Notes: generated by a model from the letters alone, not told the origin. A stretch of DNA of 6,953 nt from RGIG1959 sp045637645 (GCA_045637645.1 JAZTZV010000047.1:1-6953); one strand, 5' to 3'; numbered from the stretch's first letter, positions 1-6,902 are shown. Numbers and translations are program-made.

Positions 1-37
1 GCCGTTCGGCGGTCCCCCTTCCCCTCGAGGGGAAGGC
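1..37 (-). repeat. Partial palindromic intergenic repeat unit at the left edge
   Basis: Bases 17-36 form a perfect 20-base palindrome (CCTTCCCCTC then GAGGGGAAGG) with CTCGAG at its centre. Bases 1-10 (GCCGTTCGGC) are a small CG-rich inverted repeat that is probably the inner part of a second hairpin cut by the window edge. Read on the minus strand the order is a C/G-run stem, a short spacer, then a CG-rich hairpin with a GAAC loop. That is the order of the two units at the right edge of the window, so I infer one structural family with a different subtype. There is no U-tract beside it, so it is not an ordinary terminator for an upstream gene. The unit is incomplete and its other end is not visible. 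Confidence 0.6.
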
Positions 38-139
38 TTGTCTACAATGCGGTCGCAAGATTTCAATGCTTTTGGGCGTATTAACGCTTTATTTTGATAA
101 ATTTTTGCAGTTTCGACACAAAAAACTTGCAAAAACCAC

Positions 140-168
140 TTGCAAAACGCATAAAAAGGGTCTATAAT
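140..168 (+). promoter_or_regulatory. Sigma-A-type promoter of gdhA
   Basis: A perfect -10 box TATAAT lies at 163-168. A -35-like TTGCAA (4 of 6 to TTGACA) lies at 140-145, with an ideal 17-base spacer. Transcription would start near base 175 and give a leader of about 70 bases before gdhA. The same ACTTGCAAAA string occurs at 125-134 and 138-147, so the -35 box sits in the second copy of a short direct repeat. Confidence 0.75.
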
Positions 169-180
169 TGACAATGTTAC

Positions 181-204
181 GGCACGATAGTTTCAATTTG
201 TGCC
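181..204 (+). other. Hairpin in the gdhA leader
   Basis: GGCACGA (181-187) can pair with TTGTGCC (198-204), giving six Watson-Crick pairs plus one G-U pair around a 10-base loop. It lies in the predicted 5' untranslated region, 24 bases before the Shine-Dalgarno sequence. It has no T-run, so it is not a terminator. It may affect mRNA stability or bind a regulator, but nothing in the sequence identifies a known riboswitch or leader. Confidence 0.35.
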
Positions 205-228
205 ATTCCATCCGTCAAAGAAACCTTT

Positions 229-235
229 AAGGAGG
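229..235 (+). promoter_or_regulatory. Shine-Dalgarno that fixes the gdhA start
   Basis: AAGGAGG ends nine bases before the ATG at 245. An in-frame ATG exists upstream at 200, but it has no ribosome binding site, and the 15 residues it would add precede the normal N-terminus of this family. The ATG at 245 is therefore the start. Confidence 0.9.
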
Positions 236-244
236 CTAATTCTT

Positions 245-1594
245 ATGTTCAAAAACGAGTATTTGCAAAAAGTGTACGCTCAAGTTGAGGCACGCAACCC
301 CGGTGAACCCGAGTTCCTGCAAGCGGTGCACGAGGTTCTCGAATCCATCGAGCCCGTCGTGGAGCAAAACCCCGCTTACGAGAAGTCGGGCGTTATCGAG
401 CGCATGGTTGAGCCCGAGCGTCAAACCTTCTTCCGCGTGCCGTGGGTCGACGACAACGGCAAAGTCCAAGTGAACCGCGGCTATCGCGTGCAATTCAACT
501 CCGCGATCGGCCCCTACAAGGGCGGCATCCGTTTCAACAAGACGGTCGACGCTTCGATCATCAAATTCCTCGGTTTCGAGCAAACCTTTAAGAACAGCTT
601 GACCACCCTCCCCATGGGCGGCGGTAAGGGCGGTTCCGACTTCGATCCCGCCGGCAAGAGCGACGGCGAAGTCATGCGTTTCTGCCAAAGCTTCATGACC
701 GAGCTTCAACGCCACATCGGCGCTGACACCGACGTGCCCGCGGGCGACATCGGCGTGGGTGCGCGCGAGGTTGGCTACATGTACGGTCAATACAAGCGTC
801 TGCGCAACGAGTTCACCGGCGTTCTGACCGGTAAGGGCCGTTCCTACGGCGGTTCGCTCATCCGTCCCGAGGCGACCGGCTTCGGCGCGGTGTACTACAC
901 CGTTGAAATGCTCAAATGGCTCGGCGAAGACATTAAGGGCAAGACGGTTGCGATCTCCGGCTTCGGCAACGTGGCTTGGGGTACCGCTTTGAAAGTGGCG
1001 CAACTCGGCGGTAAGGTTGTCACTCTCTCCAGCCTCGACGGCTACATCTACGACGAAGAGGGTATCACCACCGACGAAAAGATCAACTTCATGCTCGAGA
1101 TGCGTGCTTCGGGCAAGAACGAAGTCAAGGCGTATGCCGACAAGTTCGGCGTTCCCTTCTTCCCCGGTCAAAAACCGTGGGGCGTGAAGGTCGACATCGT
1201 GATGCCCTGCGCGACCCAAAACGAGGTTACGCTTGAGGACGCGAAGAAGATCGTCGACGCCGGCATCAAGTACTATGTCGAAGTTTCGAACATGCCCACC
1301 ACCGCGGACGCTGTGGCTTACTTCAAAGAGAACAACGTGATCGTCGCTCCCTCCAAGGCTGTCAACGCGGGCGGCGTGGCGGTTTCGGGTCTCGAAATGA
1401 GCCAAAACTCGATGCGTTACAGCTGGACTTCCGAAGAAGTCGACGCGAAGCTCAAGCAAATCATGAAGGACATCTTCGAGTCCTCGGTTGCGGCGGCGAA
1501 GAAGTACGGCATGGAAGGCGACCTCATCGCGGGCGCGAACATCGCCGGCTTCGAGAAGGTTGCCGACGCGATGATGGCACAAGGCGTTGTGTAA
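245..1594 (+). CDS. gdhA: Glutamate dehydrogenase, hexameric class, NAD or NADP dependent
   Basis: This 449-residue protein catalyses the reversible reductive amination of 2-oxoglutarate with ammonium to glutamate in the cytoplasm. The length is normal for the small hexameric class. The substrate domain carries GPYKGGIRF (K92), K116, PMGGGKGGSDFDP (K128) and PAGDIGVG (D168). By position these match the glutamate-binding and catalytic residues K89, K113, K125 and D165 of the Clostridium symbiosum enzyme, as I recall them. The Rossmann domain has SGFGNVAWG (about 238-246). The second half resembles the NAD-specific C. symbiosum enzyme closely, including the C-terminal DAMMAQG. The cofactor loop reads SSLDG (262-266) where C. 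symbiosum has SGPDG. The retained acidic D265 argues for NAD, but automated annotation often says NADP. The gene is monocistronic, with its own promoter and terminator. All 17 glutamines use CAA, suggesting strong codon selection and high expression. Confidence 0.97.
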   Translation: MFKNEYLQKVYAQVEARNPGEPEFLQAVHEVLESIEPVVEQNPAYEKSGVIERMVEPERQTFFRVPWVDDNGKVQVNRGYRVQFNSAIGPYKGGIRFNKTVDASIIKFLGFEQTFKNSLTTLPMGGGKGGSDFDPAGKSDGEVMRFCQSFMTELQRHIGADTDVPAGDIGVGAREVGYMYGQYKRLRNEFTGVLTGKGRSYGGSLIRPEATGFGAVYYTVEMLKWLGEDIKGKTVAISGFGNVAWGTALKVAQLGGKVVTLSSLDGYIYDEEGITTDEKINFMLEMRASGKNEVKAYADKFGVPFFPGQKPWGVKVDIVMPCATQNEVTLEDAKKIVDAGIKYYVEVSNMPTTADAVAYFKENNVIVAPSKAVNAGGVAVSGLEMSQNSMRYSWTSEEVDAKLKQIMKDIFESSVAAAKKYGMEGDLIAGANIAGFEKVADAMMAQGVV

Positions 1595-1615
1595 TTTTAA
1601 TTGAATCATCACCCG

Positions 1616-1651
1616 AACGAGGTGTCGCATTTCTGCGACACCTCGTTTTTT
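1616..1651 (+). terminator. Intrinsic terminator of gdhA
   Basis: A 14-base-pair perfect stem (1616-1629 with 1634-1647) encloses a TTTC loop and runs into six T residues (1646-1651). It starts 21 bases after the gdhA stop. The minus strand has no U-tract, so it works only on + strand transcripts. It separates gdhA from the addB operon. Confidence 0.95.
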
Positions 1652-1656
1652 GTCAG

Positions 1657-1685
1657 TTGCGATTTTGGTGAGAATATGATATGAT
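1657..1685 (+). promoter_or_regulatory. Extended -10 promoter of the addB operon
   Basis: TTGCGA (1657-1662) and TATGAT (1680-1685) are separated by exactly 17 bases. TG at 1677-1678, one base before the -10 box, gives an extended -10 element. Transcription would start near 1692, with a leader of about 45 bases. The promoter begins six bases after the gdhA terminator. An inverted repeat, TGATAT (1677-1682) and ATATCA (1691-1696), covers the -10 box and the start site and could be an operator. Confidence 0.65.
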
Positions 1686-1736
1686 GGGATATATCAAAAA
1701 CGCACGTCTTTACTGTCGTATGGGAGGTTTTGAGTT

Positions 1737-4700
1737 ATGCTTCAACTGATTCTCGGTCGATCGGGATTCGGCAAAACGCATTATGTTCTGCGTGAACTGG
1801 ATGCGTTGGTGCAACACGCCGACGCTGATGATGTGTTGTATTTGCTTGTTCCCGAGCAAGCCTCCTTCGAAACCGAGCGCGCGATTTTGCACACGCTCGG
1901 CGAAGCCGACGCGGCGCACGTGCGCGTGTTGAGCTTCACACGTTTGTACGAAACCTTGATGAAAAGCCACGCCGCACGCCCGCTCTCAAACGGCGCGAAA
2001 ACCATGCTCATGAGCCGCGCGGTGGACGAATCGAGCGATTCGCTCACGTTGTTGTCGTCCGCGTCGCGCGTCGACACGGTGACGGCATTGCTGGATATGA
2101 CCGAAGAATGTCGCCGCGCGGCGGTAACGCCCGCGCTGTTGGCGGACACCGCACAGACGTTGCCCGACGGCACGCTCAAGACCAAGACCGCCGAATTGTC
2201 GCTGGTATTGGAGGCATACGATGCGCTTTGTGCCGATTGCGGTAGCGACGCGCAGGAAAGTTTGTTGCATTTGAGCGAACACCTGTTGCAAAACCGTTTA
2301 TTGGAGGGGGCGACGATGTTCGTCGACGGGTTCAAAGGCTTCACAGCACCCGAATTGCGTGTGCTGGAAGCACTGATGACGCAGGTATCCCGCCTCAGCG
2401 TGACGCTTTGCGCCGACCGCGACGTTGCCGAGGCGGACGGTCTTGACCGTCTCGCCGTTACGCTTGACACCGTCAAACGTCTGAAGCGCGCGGCAACCGA
2501 TTGCGGCTGTCCCATTGCAAAACCCGTCTTTTTAATGACCCCGCACCGTTTTCAAAGCGAAGCGTTGCGCGTGCTTGAAGAACGCGCCTTTTGCCCGAAA
2601 GATCCCGACGCGGAGACACTCGACACCTGTGACGAAGTGACGCTGACCTCCTGCGCGGATATCTACGCCGAAGCGCGTTATGTCTCGCAAACCATTCGCC
2701 GCATGATGCGACGAGACGGCATACGCGCTCGTGAGATTGCCGTTGTGGAGCGCAACCTAAATGACTATATCGGTGTATTGGATGCCGCGTTCGAACAAGC
2801 GGGCATCCCCTACTATCTCGATCGTCGCGCCCCCATTGCATCGGAAGGGTTGGTCACCGCGGTGATGACGGCGCTTCGCATCGCAGGCGGTGCGTGGCGC
2901 GCGGAATCGCTGTTGCAACTTGTCAAAACGGGGCTTTTCGGATTCTCGGTGTCGTCGGCATCTCAGCTTGAAAATTATGTATACATTTGGAATTTATCGG
3001 GCGCGCAGTTCAAGCACGAATGGACAGCGCATCCCCGCGGTTTTGCCGCCGCGCCCGACGAACGCGATTTGTCGCGCCTTGAACATCTCAACCGCCTGCG
3101 CCGTCGATTGGTTGCCCCGCTTGAAGCACTCAGCAACGATTTGGCGCGACCGCTGACGGGCGAGCAATTCGCCAAAGCGGTGTATCGCTATATCCGTGCG
3201 GCGCGACTCGACCGCATGATCGCCAAACAAATCGTGCATCTGCGCCGAAACGGGGAACCGGCACTCGCGTCCCACACGGCGCAGGTTTGGGAAGCGTTTA
3301 TCGGCTTGCTCGATGATATGACGGCGGTGCTTCCCGACCGATTGAAAGCCGAGGAAGCCACCGAACTGTTGCACGCGGCGGCGATGGGGACGGACATCGG
3401 CTCGATCCCACAAGCCATCGACGCTGTGCAAATCGGCGCGGCAGACCGCATGCGTTTTTCCGCGCCGAAAGCGGTGTTTGTGCTCGGCGCGAACGAGGGC
3501 ATCTTCCCCGCTCTTCCGAGCGGACAAGGATTGCTTTCCGATCGCGAGCGGCGCGCGTTGATCGACGCAGGTGTGCCGTTTGAGGACAACCGCGAGCAAC
3601 ACACCGCCACCGAACAATTCTTGGCATATTCCGCGCTGTCTGCAGCATCCGAGCGCGTGTTTATCAGTTTTTTGCAACAAACGCCCGACGGCGAAAAAGG
3701 TGAAATGTCCGCCATCGGCAACACCGTTTGCGTGCATTTGCCCGTTGCGGAACGACCTTCGTTCTCGGACGACGGCGACGACATCGAAACGACCGACGAA
3801 GCGTTCGAGCGCATGGCAGTCGGATTCCGCGCAGGAACGCCGTTGTCGCGCGCGTTGTTTGCGATGCTGTGGCAGGACGAATCGCTGCGCGGACGACTTT
3901 CGAAAATGCAACGTTTGGCAAGCGACGCCCCCATCGCGTTCGATGACGAAGAGGTCGCCAAACGCTTTTTCGGCGATCGCATGATTCTTTCTCCCTCCAA
4001 GGTCGAACGCTATCACAACTGCCGTTTTGCCTATTTCTGCGATTACGGCATCAAAGCGCGCCCGCTTCGCGCCGCCGAGATCGGCGCGATCGAATTCGGC
4101 ACGCTGACGCACTATGTCATGGAATACACGTTGCCGATTTATGTGGAAGAGGATGTGCGCACGATCACCAAAGCACGATGCTTCGACGACGCCGCGCAAG
4201 CGGTCACGCGCTATGTAAACGACGAGATGGGCGGTTTGGACGACAAACCCGAGCGGTTTATCTATCGCTTGACGCGTTTGCAACGCGTATGCGGTAATTT
4301 CCTGTGGCAAGCGGTGCGCGAGCTGTCGCAAAGCCGCTTCACCCCAACCGATTACGAGCTCGACATCGCGCTTCACAGCGACGATCCGAACGCGGTCAAA
4401 CCGATGATGTTTAAACTCCCCGACGGCACGGAAGTTTCGATGATCGGCAAGGTGGATCGCGTGGATTCCTGTGACATTCGCGGCACACGCTATTTGCGCG
4501 TGGTGGATTATAAAACGGGCACAAAAACCTTCCGTTTGGAAGATGTGGTGGAAGGCATCAATCTTCAGATGCTCATTTACATGCTGACGCTTTGGAAAAA
4601 CGGGCAAAGCCGCTACGGCGAGATTTTGCCCGCGGGTCTCTTATACATGCCCTCAAAGCCGCCCATGATCGAAGTCGCGGGTGCGGTCGGCGAAAGTGAT

Positions 4701-5093
4701 CTCGAAGCCAAGCAAACGAAAGCGATGCGCATGAACGGCTTGCTTCTCGACGATGAGCAGGTGCTTCGGGCGATGGAACCCGATGTCGCGGGTGTGTTCA
4801 TCCCCGCGAAAATGAACAAAAACGGCAGTATGCGCGCAGGCAGCTCGCTTGCGAGCTTGGAACAATTCGGAGCGCTCGGACGCCGTGCGGAAAAGTTGCT
4901 CACAGACATGGCGCAAACGTTGCGCAAAGGCGACATTGATGCCGCGCCGTTCACGCCCGCGGGCGCGCAAAAAAGCCATTGCGACTTTTGCCCTTATCGC
5001 GCCGTTTGCGGGCACGAAGACGGCGACCGTGTGCGCGAGCCGCGCTTTGCCGCCGACGATATCTGGCAGGCACTCAAGGAGGATGAAACATGA
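1737..5093 (+). CDS. addB: ATP-dependent helicase/deoxyribonuclease subunit B (AddB)
   Basis: This 1118-residue protein is the AddB (RexB) subunit of the AddAB helicase-nuclease, which resects double-strand breaks for RecA loading. The N-terminus has a Walker A motif, GRSGFGKT (7-14). The helicase-like region includes GIPYYLD (356-362) and GANEGIFP (584-591). The C-terminal RecB-type nuclease has GKVDR (D907), VVDYKTG (D924, K926) and QMLIY (Q944, Y948). C762 plus C1082, C1085 and C1091 (CX2CX5C) form the 4Fe-4S staple; the 320-residue gap from first to second cysteine equals what I recall for Bacillus subtilis AddB. The length is near the usual 1150-1170. GGGAGG at 1722-1727, nine bases upstream, supports the ATG. 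The last codons contain the rmuC ribosome binding site, so the two genes are translationally coupled. The usual neighbour addA is not in this window. Confidence 0.96.
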   Translation: MLQLILGRSGFGKTHYVLRELDALVQHADADDVLYLLVPEQASFETERAILHTLGEADAAHVRVLSFTRLYETLMKSHAARPLSNGAKTMLMSRAVDESSDSLTLLSSASRVDTVTALLDMTEECRRAAVTPALLADTAQTLPDGTLKTKTAELSLVLEAYDALCADCGSDAQESLLHLSEHLLQNRLLEGATMFVDGFKGFTAPELRVLEALMTQVSRLSVTLCADRDVAEADGLDRLAVTLDTVKRLKRAATDCGCPIAKPVFLMTPHRFQSEALRVLEERAFCPKDPDAETLDTCDEVTLTSCADIYAEARYVSQTIRRMMRRDGIRAREIAVVERNLNDYIGVLDAAFEQAGIPYYLDRRAPIASEGLVTAVMTALRIAGGAWRAESLLQLVKTGLFGFSVSSASQLENYVYIWNLSGAQFKHEWTAHPRGFAAAPDERDLSRLEHLNRLRRRLVAPLEALSNDLARPLTGEQFAKAVYRYIRAARLDRMIAKQIVHLRRNGEPALASHTAQVWEAFIGLLDDMTAVLPDRLKAEEATELLHAAAMGTDIGSIPQAIDAVQIGAADRMRFSAPKAVFVLGANEGIFPALPSGQGLLSDRERRALIDAGVPFEDNREQHTATEQFLAYSALSAASERVFISFLQQTPDGEKGEMSAIGNTVCVHLPVAERPSFSDDGDDIETTDEAFERMAVGFRAGTPLSRALFAMLWQDESLRGRLSKMQRLASDAPIAFDDEEVAKRFFGDRMILSPSKVERYHNCRFAYFCDYGIKARPLRAAEIGAIEFGTLTHYVMEYTLPIYVEEDVRTITKARCFDDAAQAVTRYVNDEMGGLDDKPERFIYRLTRLQRVCGNFLWQAVRELSQSRFTPTDYELDIALHSDDPNAVKPMMFKLPDGTEVSMIGKVDRVDSCDIRGTRYLRVVDYKTGTKTFRLEDVVEGINLQMLIYMLTLWKNGQSRYGEILPAGLLYMPSKPPMIEVAGAVGESDLEAKQTKAMRMNGLLLDDEQVLRAMEPDVAGVFIPAKMNKNGSMRAGSSLASLEQFGALGRRAEKLLTDMAQTLRKGDIDAAPFTPAGAQKSHCDFCPYRAVCGHEDGDRVREPRFAADDIWQALKEDET

Positions 5094-6313
5094 CGGAACC
5101 GATTTTGTTGGCGGCGGTGATCGCGGCGGCAGTCGTGTCGCTGATCACGCTGATCGTAGTTGCGCTCCGCCTCAAGCAAACCGAAACGGAGCTTCGCCGC
5201 ACGAAAGACGACTTGATGAATGCGAACAATCGCGCCATCGGCGCCGCCGCGCAAGCACAGGCACAACAAACCGCCATGATGGATGCACACGTGACCGCCT
5301 CCATCAACCAAATGGAGCAACGCATTCAATCGCTCGAAAAGCTCAACGAGCAAAAGCTCGACGGGATCCGCGGCACGGTGGAGCAACGTTTACAATCCTT
5401 GCAATATGATAACAACCGACGTTTGGATGCCATGCAAAAAACGGTGGATGAAACGCTTCAAAAATCGCTCGAAGACACGATGACGCAGTCGTTCCGTCTT
5501 GTCAACGAACGACTTGAGCAAGTCTACAAAGGGCTCGGTGAAATGCAAACGCTTGCAAACGGTGTCGGCGATTTGAAGAAAGTGCTGTCCAACGTAAAAA
5601 CGCGCGGCATTCTCGGCGAGATCCAACTCGGCGCGATCTTGGAAGATATCTTGGCGCCCGAACAATACGATTGCAACGTCGCGACCGTGCCGCACAGCAG
5701 TAACATCGTGGAATTTGCGGTCAAGCTTCCGGGGGTGGACGGCAACACCGTGTATCTGCCGATCGACTCGAAATTCCCCGGCGACGCCTACGCGGCGCTT
5801 CAAGAAGCGTACGACAGCGGCAACACCGAAGCGGTGCGCGCCGCCGCGAATGTTTTGATGACGCGCATCAAGAGTTTCGCAAAAGATATTCGCGACAAAT
5901 ACATTGAGCCGCCGTACACCACCGATTTCGCGATCATGTTCCTGCCGTTTGAGGGACTCTATGCCGAGGCGGTCAACCGCGGTCTTGTCGAAGTGTTGCA
6001 ACGGGAATATAAAGTGAACCTCGCGGGGCCCGGCACGATGGCGGCACTTCTCAACAGCCTGCAAATGGGTTTCCGCACACTCGCGATCCAAAAACAAAGC
6101 AGTGAGGTTTGGCAATTGCTCGGCGCGGTTCGCACCGAATTCGACAAATTCGGCGATATCTTGTCGGTGACGCAAACCCGTCTTGAGCAAGCGAACAAAG
6201 AACTCGACAAGCTAGTGGGTGTGCGCACCCGCGCGATCCAACGCCGCCTGCGCGACGTTGAACGCCTCGACGACACACACGCCTCCGCGTTGCTTGACGA
6301 AAATGGCGATTGA
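5090..6313 (+). CDS. rmuC: DNA recombination protein RmuC
   Basis: This 407-residue protein matches the RmuC family. A hydrophobic segment (about 5-26) is probably an N-terminal membrane anchor. It is followed by a charged, Q/E/R-rich stretch (about 28-150) with coiled-coil character, then the conserved RmuC domain (about 160-385). Recognisable blocks are KTRGILGEIQLGAILE (170-185), VEFAVKLPG (207-215), PIDSKFPGDAY (224-234), FLPFEGLYAEA (284-294) and LAGPGTMAALLNSLQMGFR (311-329). D226 and K228 in PIDSKFP fit the D-x-K signature of the PD-(D/E)XK-like fold assigned to the family. In Escherichia coli, rmuC was found through raised inversion at short inverted repeats, and its biochemistry is poorly defined. 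AAGGAGG (5076-5082) lies seven bases upstream, and the ATG overlaps the addB stop as ATGA, so both proteins are made from one transcript. Confidence 0.95.
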   Translation: MTEPILLAAVIAAAVVSLITLIVVALRLKQTETELRRTKDDLMNANNRAIGAAAQAQAQQTAMMDAHVTASINQMEQRIQSLEKLNEQKLDGIRGTVEQRLQSLQYDNNRRLDAMQKTVDETLQKSLEDTMTQSFRLVNERLEQVYKGLGEMQTLANGVGDLKKVLSNVKTRGILGEIQLGAILEDILAPEQYDCNVATVPHSSNIVEFAVKLPGVDGNTVYLPIDSKFPGDAYAALQEAYDSGNTEAVRAAANVLMTRIKSFAKDIRDKYIEPPYTTDFAIMFLPFEGLYAEAVNRGLVEVLQREYKVNLAGPGTMAALLNSLQMGFRTLAIQKQSSEVWQLLGAVRTEFDKFGDILSVTQTRLEQANKELDKLVGVRTRAIQRRLRDVERLDDTHASALLDENGD

Positions 6314-6322
6314 TTCGTTTTG

Positions 6323-6328
6323 AAGGAG
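6323..6328 (+). promoter_or_regulatory. Shine-Dalgarno that fixes the acetyltransferase start
   Basis: AAGGAG ends nine bases before the ATG at 6338. An in-frame TTG at 6320 would add six residues, but it sits just upstream of this site and has no ribosome binding site placed for it. The ATG at 6338 is therefore preferred. Confidence 0.85.
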
Positions 6329-6337
6329 AGACACTCT

Positions 6338-6784
6338 ATGTATTCTTGGAGACCGATTTGCGCTGACGACCGTGCGGTATACACCGCGATGGCGACCGCG
6401 TTTTATCAAACCGACGCGGTGATTCGCCCCGTACCGCAGGCACACATTGACGCCACGTTTGCGCAACTGATGAACAGCGACACCTACGCAAGTGCGTATA
6501 TATGTGAGGTGGACGGCGAGACAGCGGGTTATGCGCTTCTTGCCAAAACCTTTTCGCAGGAAGCAGGCGGTTTGGTGATTTGGGTTGAGGAATTGTACAT
6601 TAAAGAAGCGTTTCGCGGCAAGGGACTTTGCACCGCATTTTTGAAAGACCTTCTTTGCACACTTCCGCCCGATATCAAGCGCGTGCGTTTGGAAGTCGAA
6701 CGCGAAAACGAAGGCGCGGTGCGGTTGTACGAATCGCTTGGGTTTTCGTTTTTGGAATACGACCAAATGATGCTGGAACGGTGA
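6338..6784 (+). CDS. GNAT-family N-acetyltransferase, substrate unknown
   Basis: This 148-residue protein is the size of a single GNAT domain. It would transfer an acyl group, usually acetyl, from coenzyme A to an amine. The order of elements is typical: an N-terminal WRPICADD (4-11), a central strand ICEVDGETAGYALLA (55-69), motif A EELYIKEAFRGKGLCTAF (84-101) and motif B LEVERENEGAVRLYESLGF (118-136). In motif A, R93 to G96 supply the CoA pyrophosphate loop (R-x-x-G), but the next conserved small residue, usually G or A, is C98. Motif B has N124, A127, Y131 and G135-F136 as expected. There is no second domain, so the substrate cannot be told. The gene starts 24 bases after rmuC with no promoter between them, so it is probably the last gene of the addB-rmuC operon. 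I see no specific link to DNA repair. Confidence 0.9.
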   Translation: MYSWRPICADDRAVYTAMATAFYQTDAVIRPVPQAHIDATFAQLMNSDTYASAYICEVDGETAGYALLAKTFSQEAGGLVIWVEELYIKEAFRGKGLCTAFLKDLLCTLPPDIKRVRLEVERENEGAVRLYESLGFSFLEYDQMMLER

Positions 6785-6842
6785 AAATAAAAAAGAGACT
6801 GTCGCATGAAAGAAAATTTACACAAAACAGACGTAACACCTT
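6785..6842. other. AT-rich spacer with an unpaired terminator-like arm
   Basis: The spacer after the acetyltransferase begins with an A-rich run followed by GAGACTGTCGCA (6795-6806). That looks like the left half of an A-tract/hairpin/T-tract bidirectional terminator, but no complementary TGCGACAGTCTC and no T-run follow within the window. I see no complete intrinsic terminator here for the addB operon. Confidence 0.4.
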
Positions 6843-6895
6843 GCCTCCCTCTGACGAGGGAGGTGGCTTTCGGCGAAGCCGAAAGACGGAGGGAG
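6843..6895 (+). repeat. Two-hairpin intergenic repeat, unit A
   Basis: The first stem is CCTCCCTC (6844-6851) with GAGGGAGG (6856-6863), eight perfect pairs around a TGAC loop. After a TGG spacer comes the second stem, CTTTCGGC (6867-6874) with GCCGAAAG (6878-6885), eight perfect pairs around GAA. A second GAGGGAG (6889-6895) follows and can compete for the left arm of stem one. There is no T-run after either stem, so this is not a standard terminator for the operon. Units of this look are, from memory, common between genes in Clostridia. Confidence 0.8.
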
Positions 6896-6902
6896 AGAAA
6901 AA

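Noticed and set aside
200..244. An upstream in-frame ATG that would lengthen GdhA by 15 residues
   Set aside because: It has no Shine-Dalgarno, and the added residues overlap the AAGGAGG used by the ATG at 245. The shorter form matches the family length.
236..1630. A 464-codon minus-strand open frame opposite gdhA
   Set aside because: It covers gdhA and adjoining bases and has no recognisable domain. Its openness follows from gdhA codon bias, since few + strand codons would read as stops on the other strand. gdhA itself is unmistakable.
2994..4607. A 537-codon minus-strand open frame inside addB
   Set aside because: It is rich in H, R and F, as expected for the complement of GC-rich coding DNA, has no family signature and lies wholly under conserved AddB sequence.
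5090..6784. A phage-defence system built on RmuC and the acetyltransferase
   Set aside because: Both belong to widespread housekeeping or general families, the codon use resembles the neighbours, and no integrase, toxin-antitoxin or other defence gene is present.
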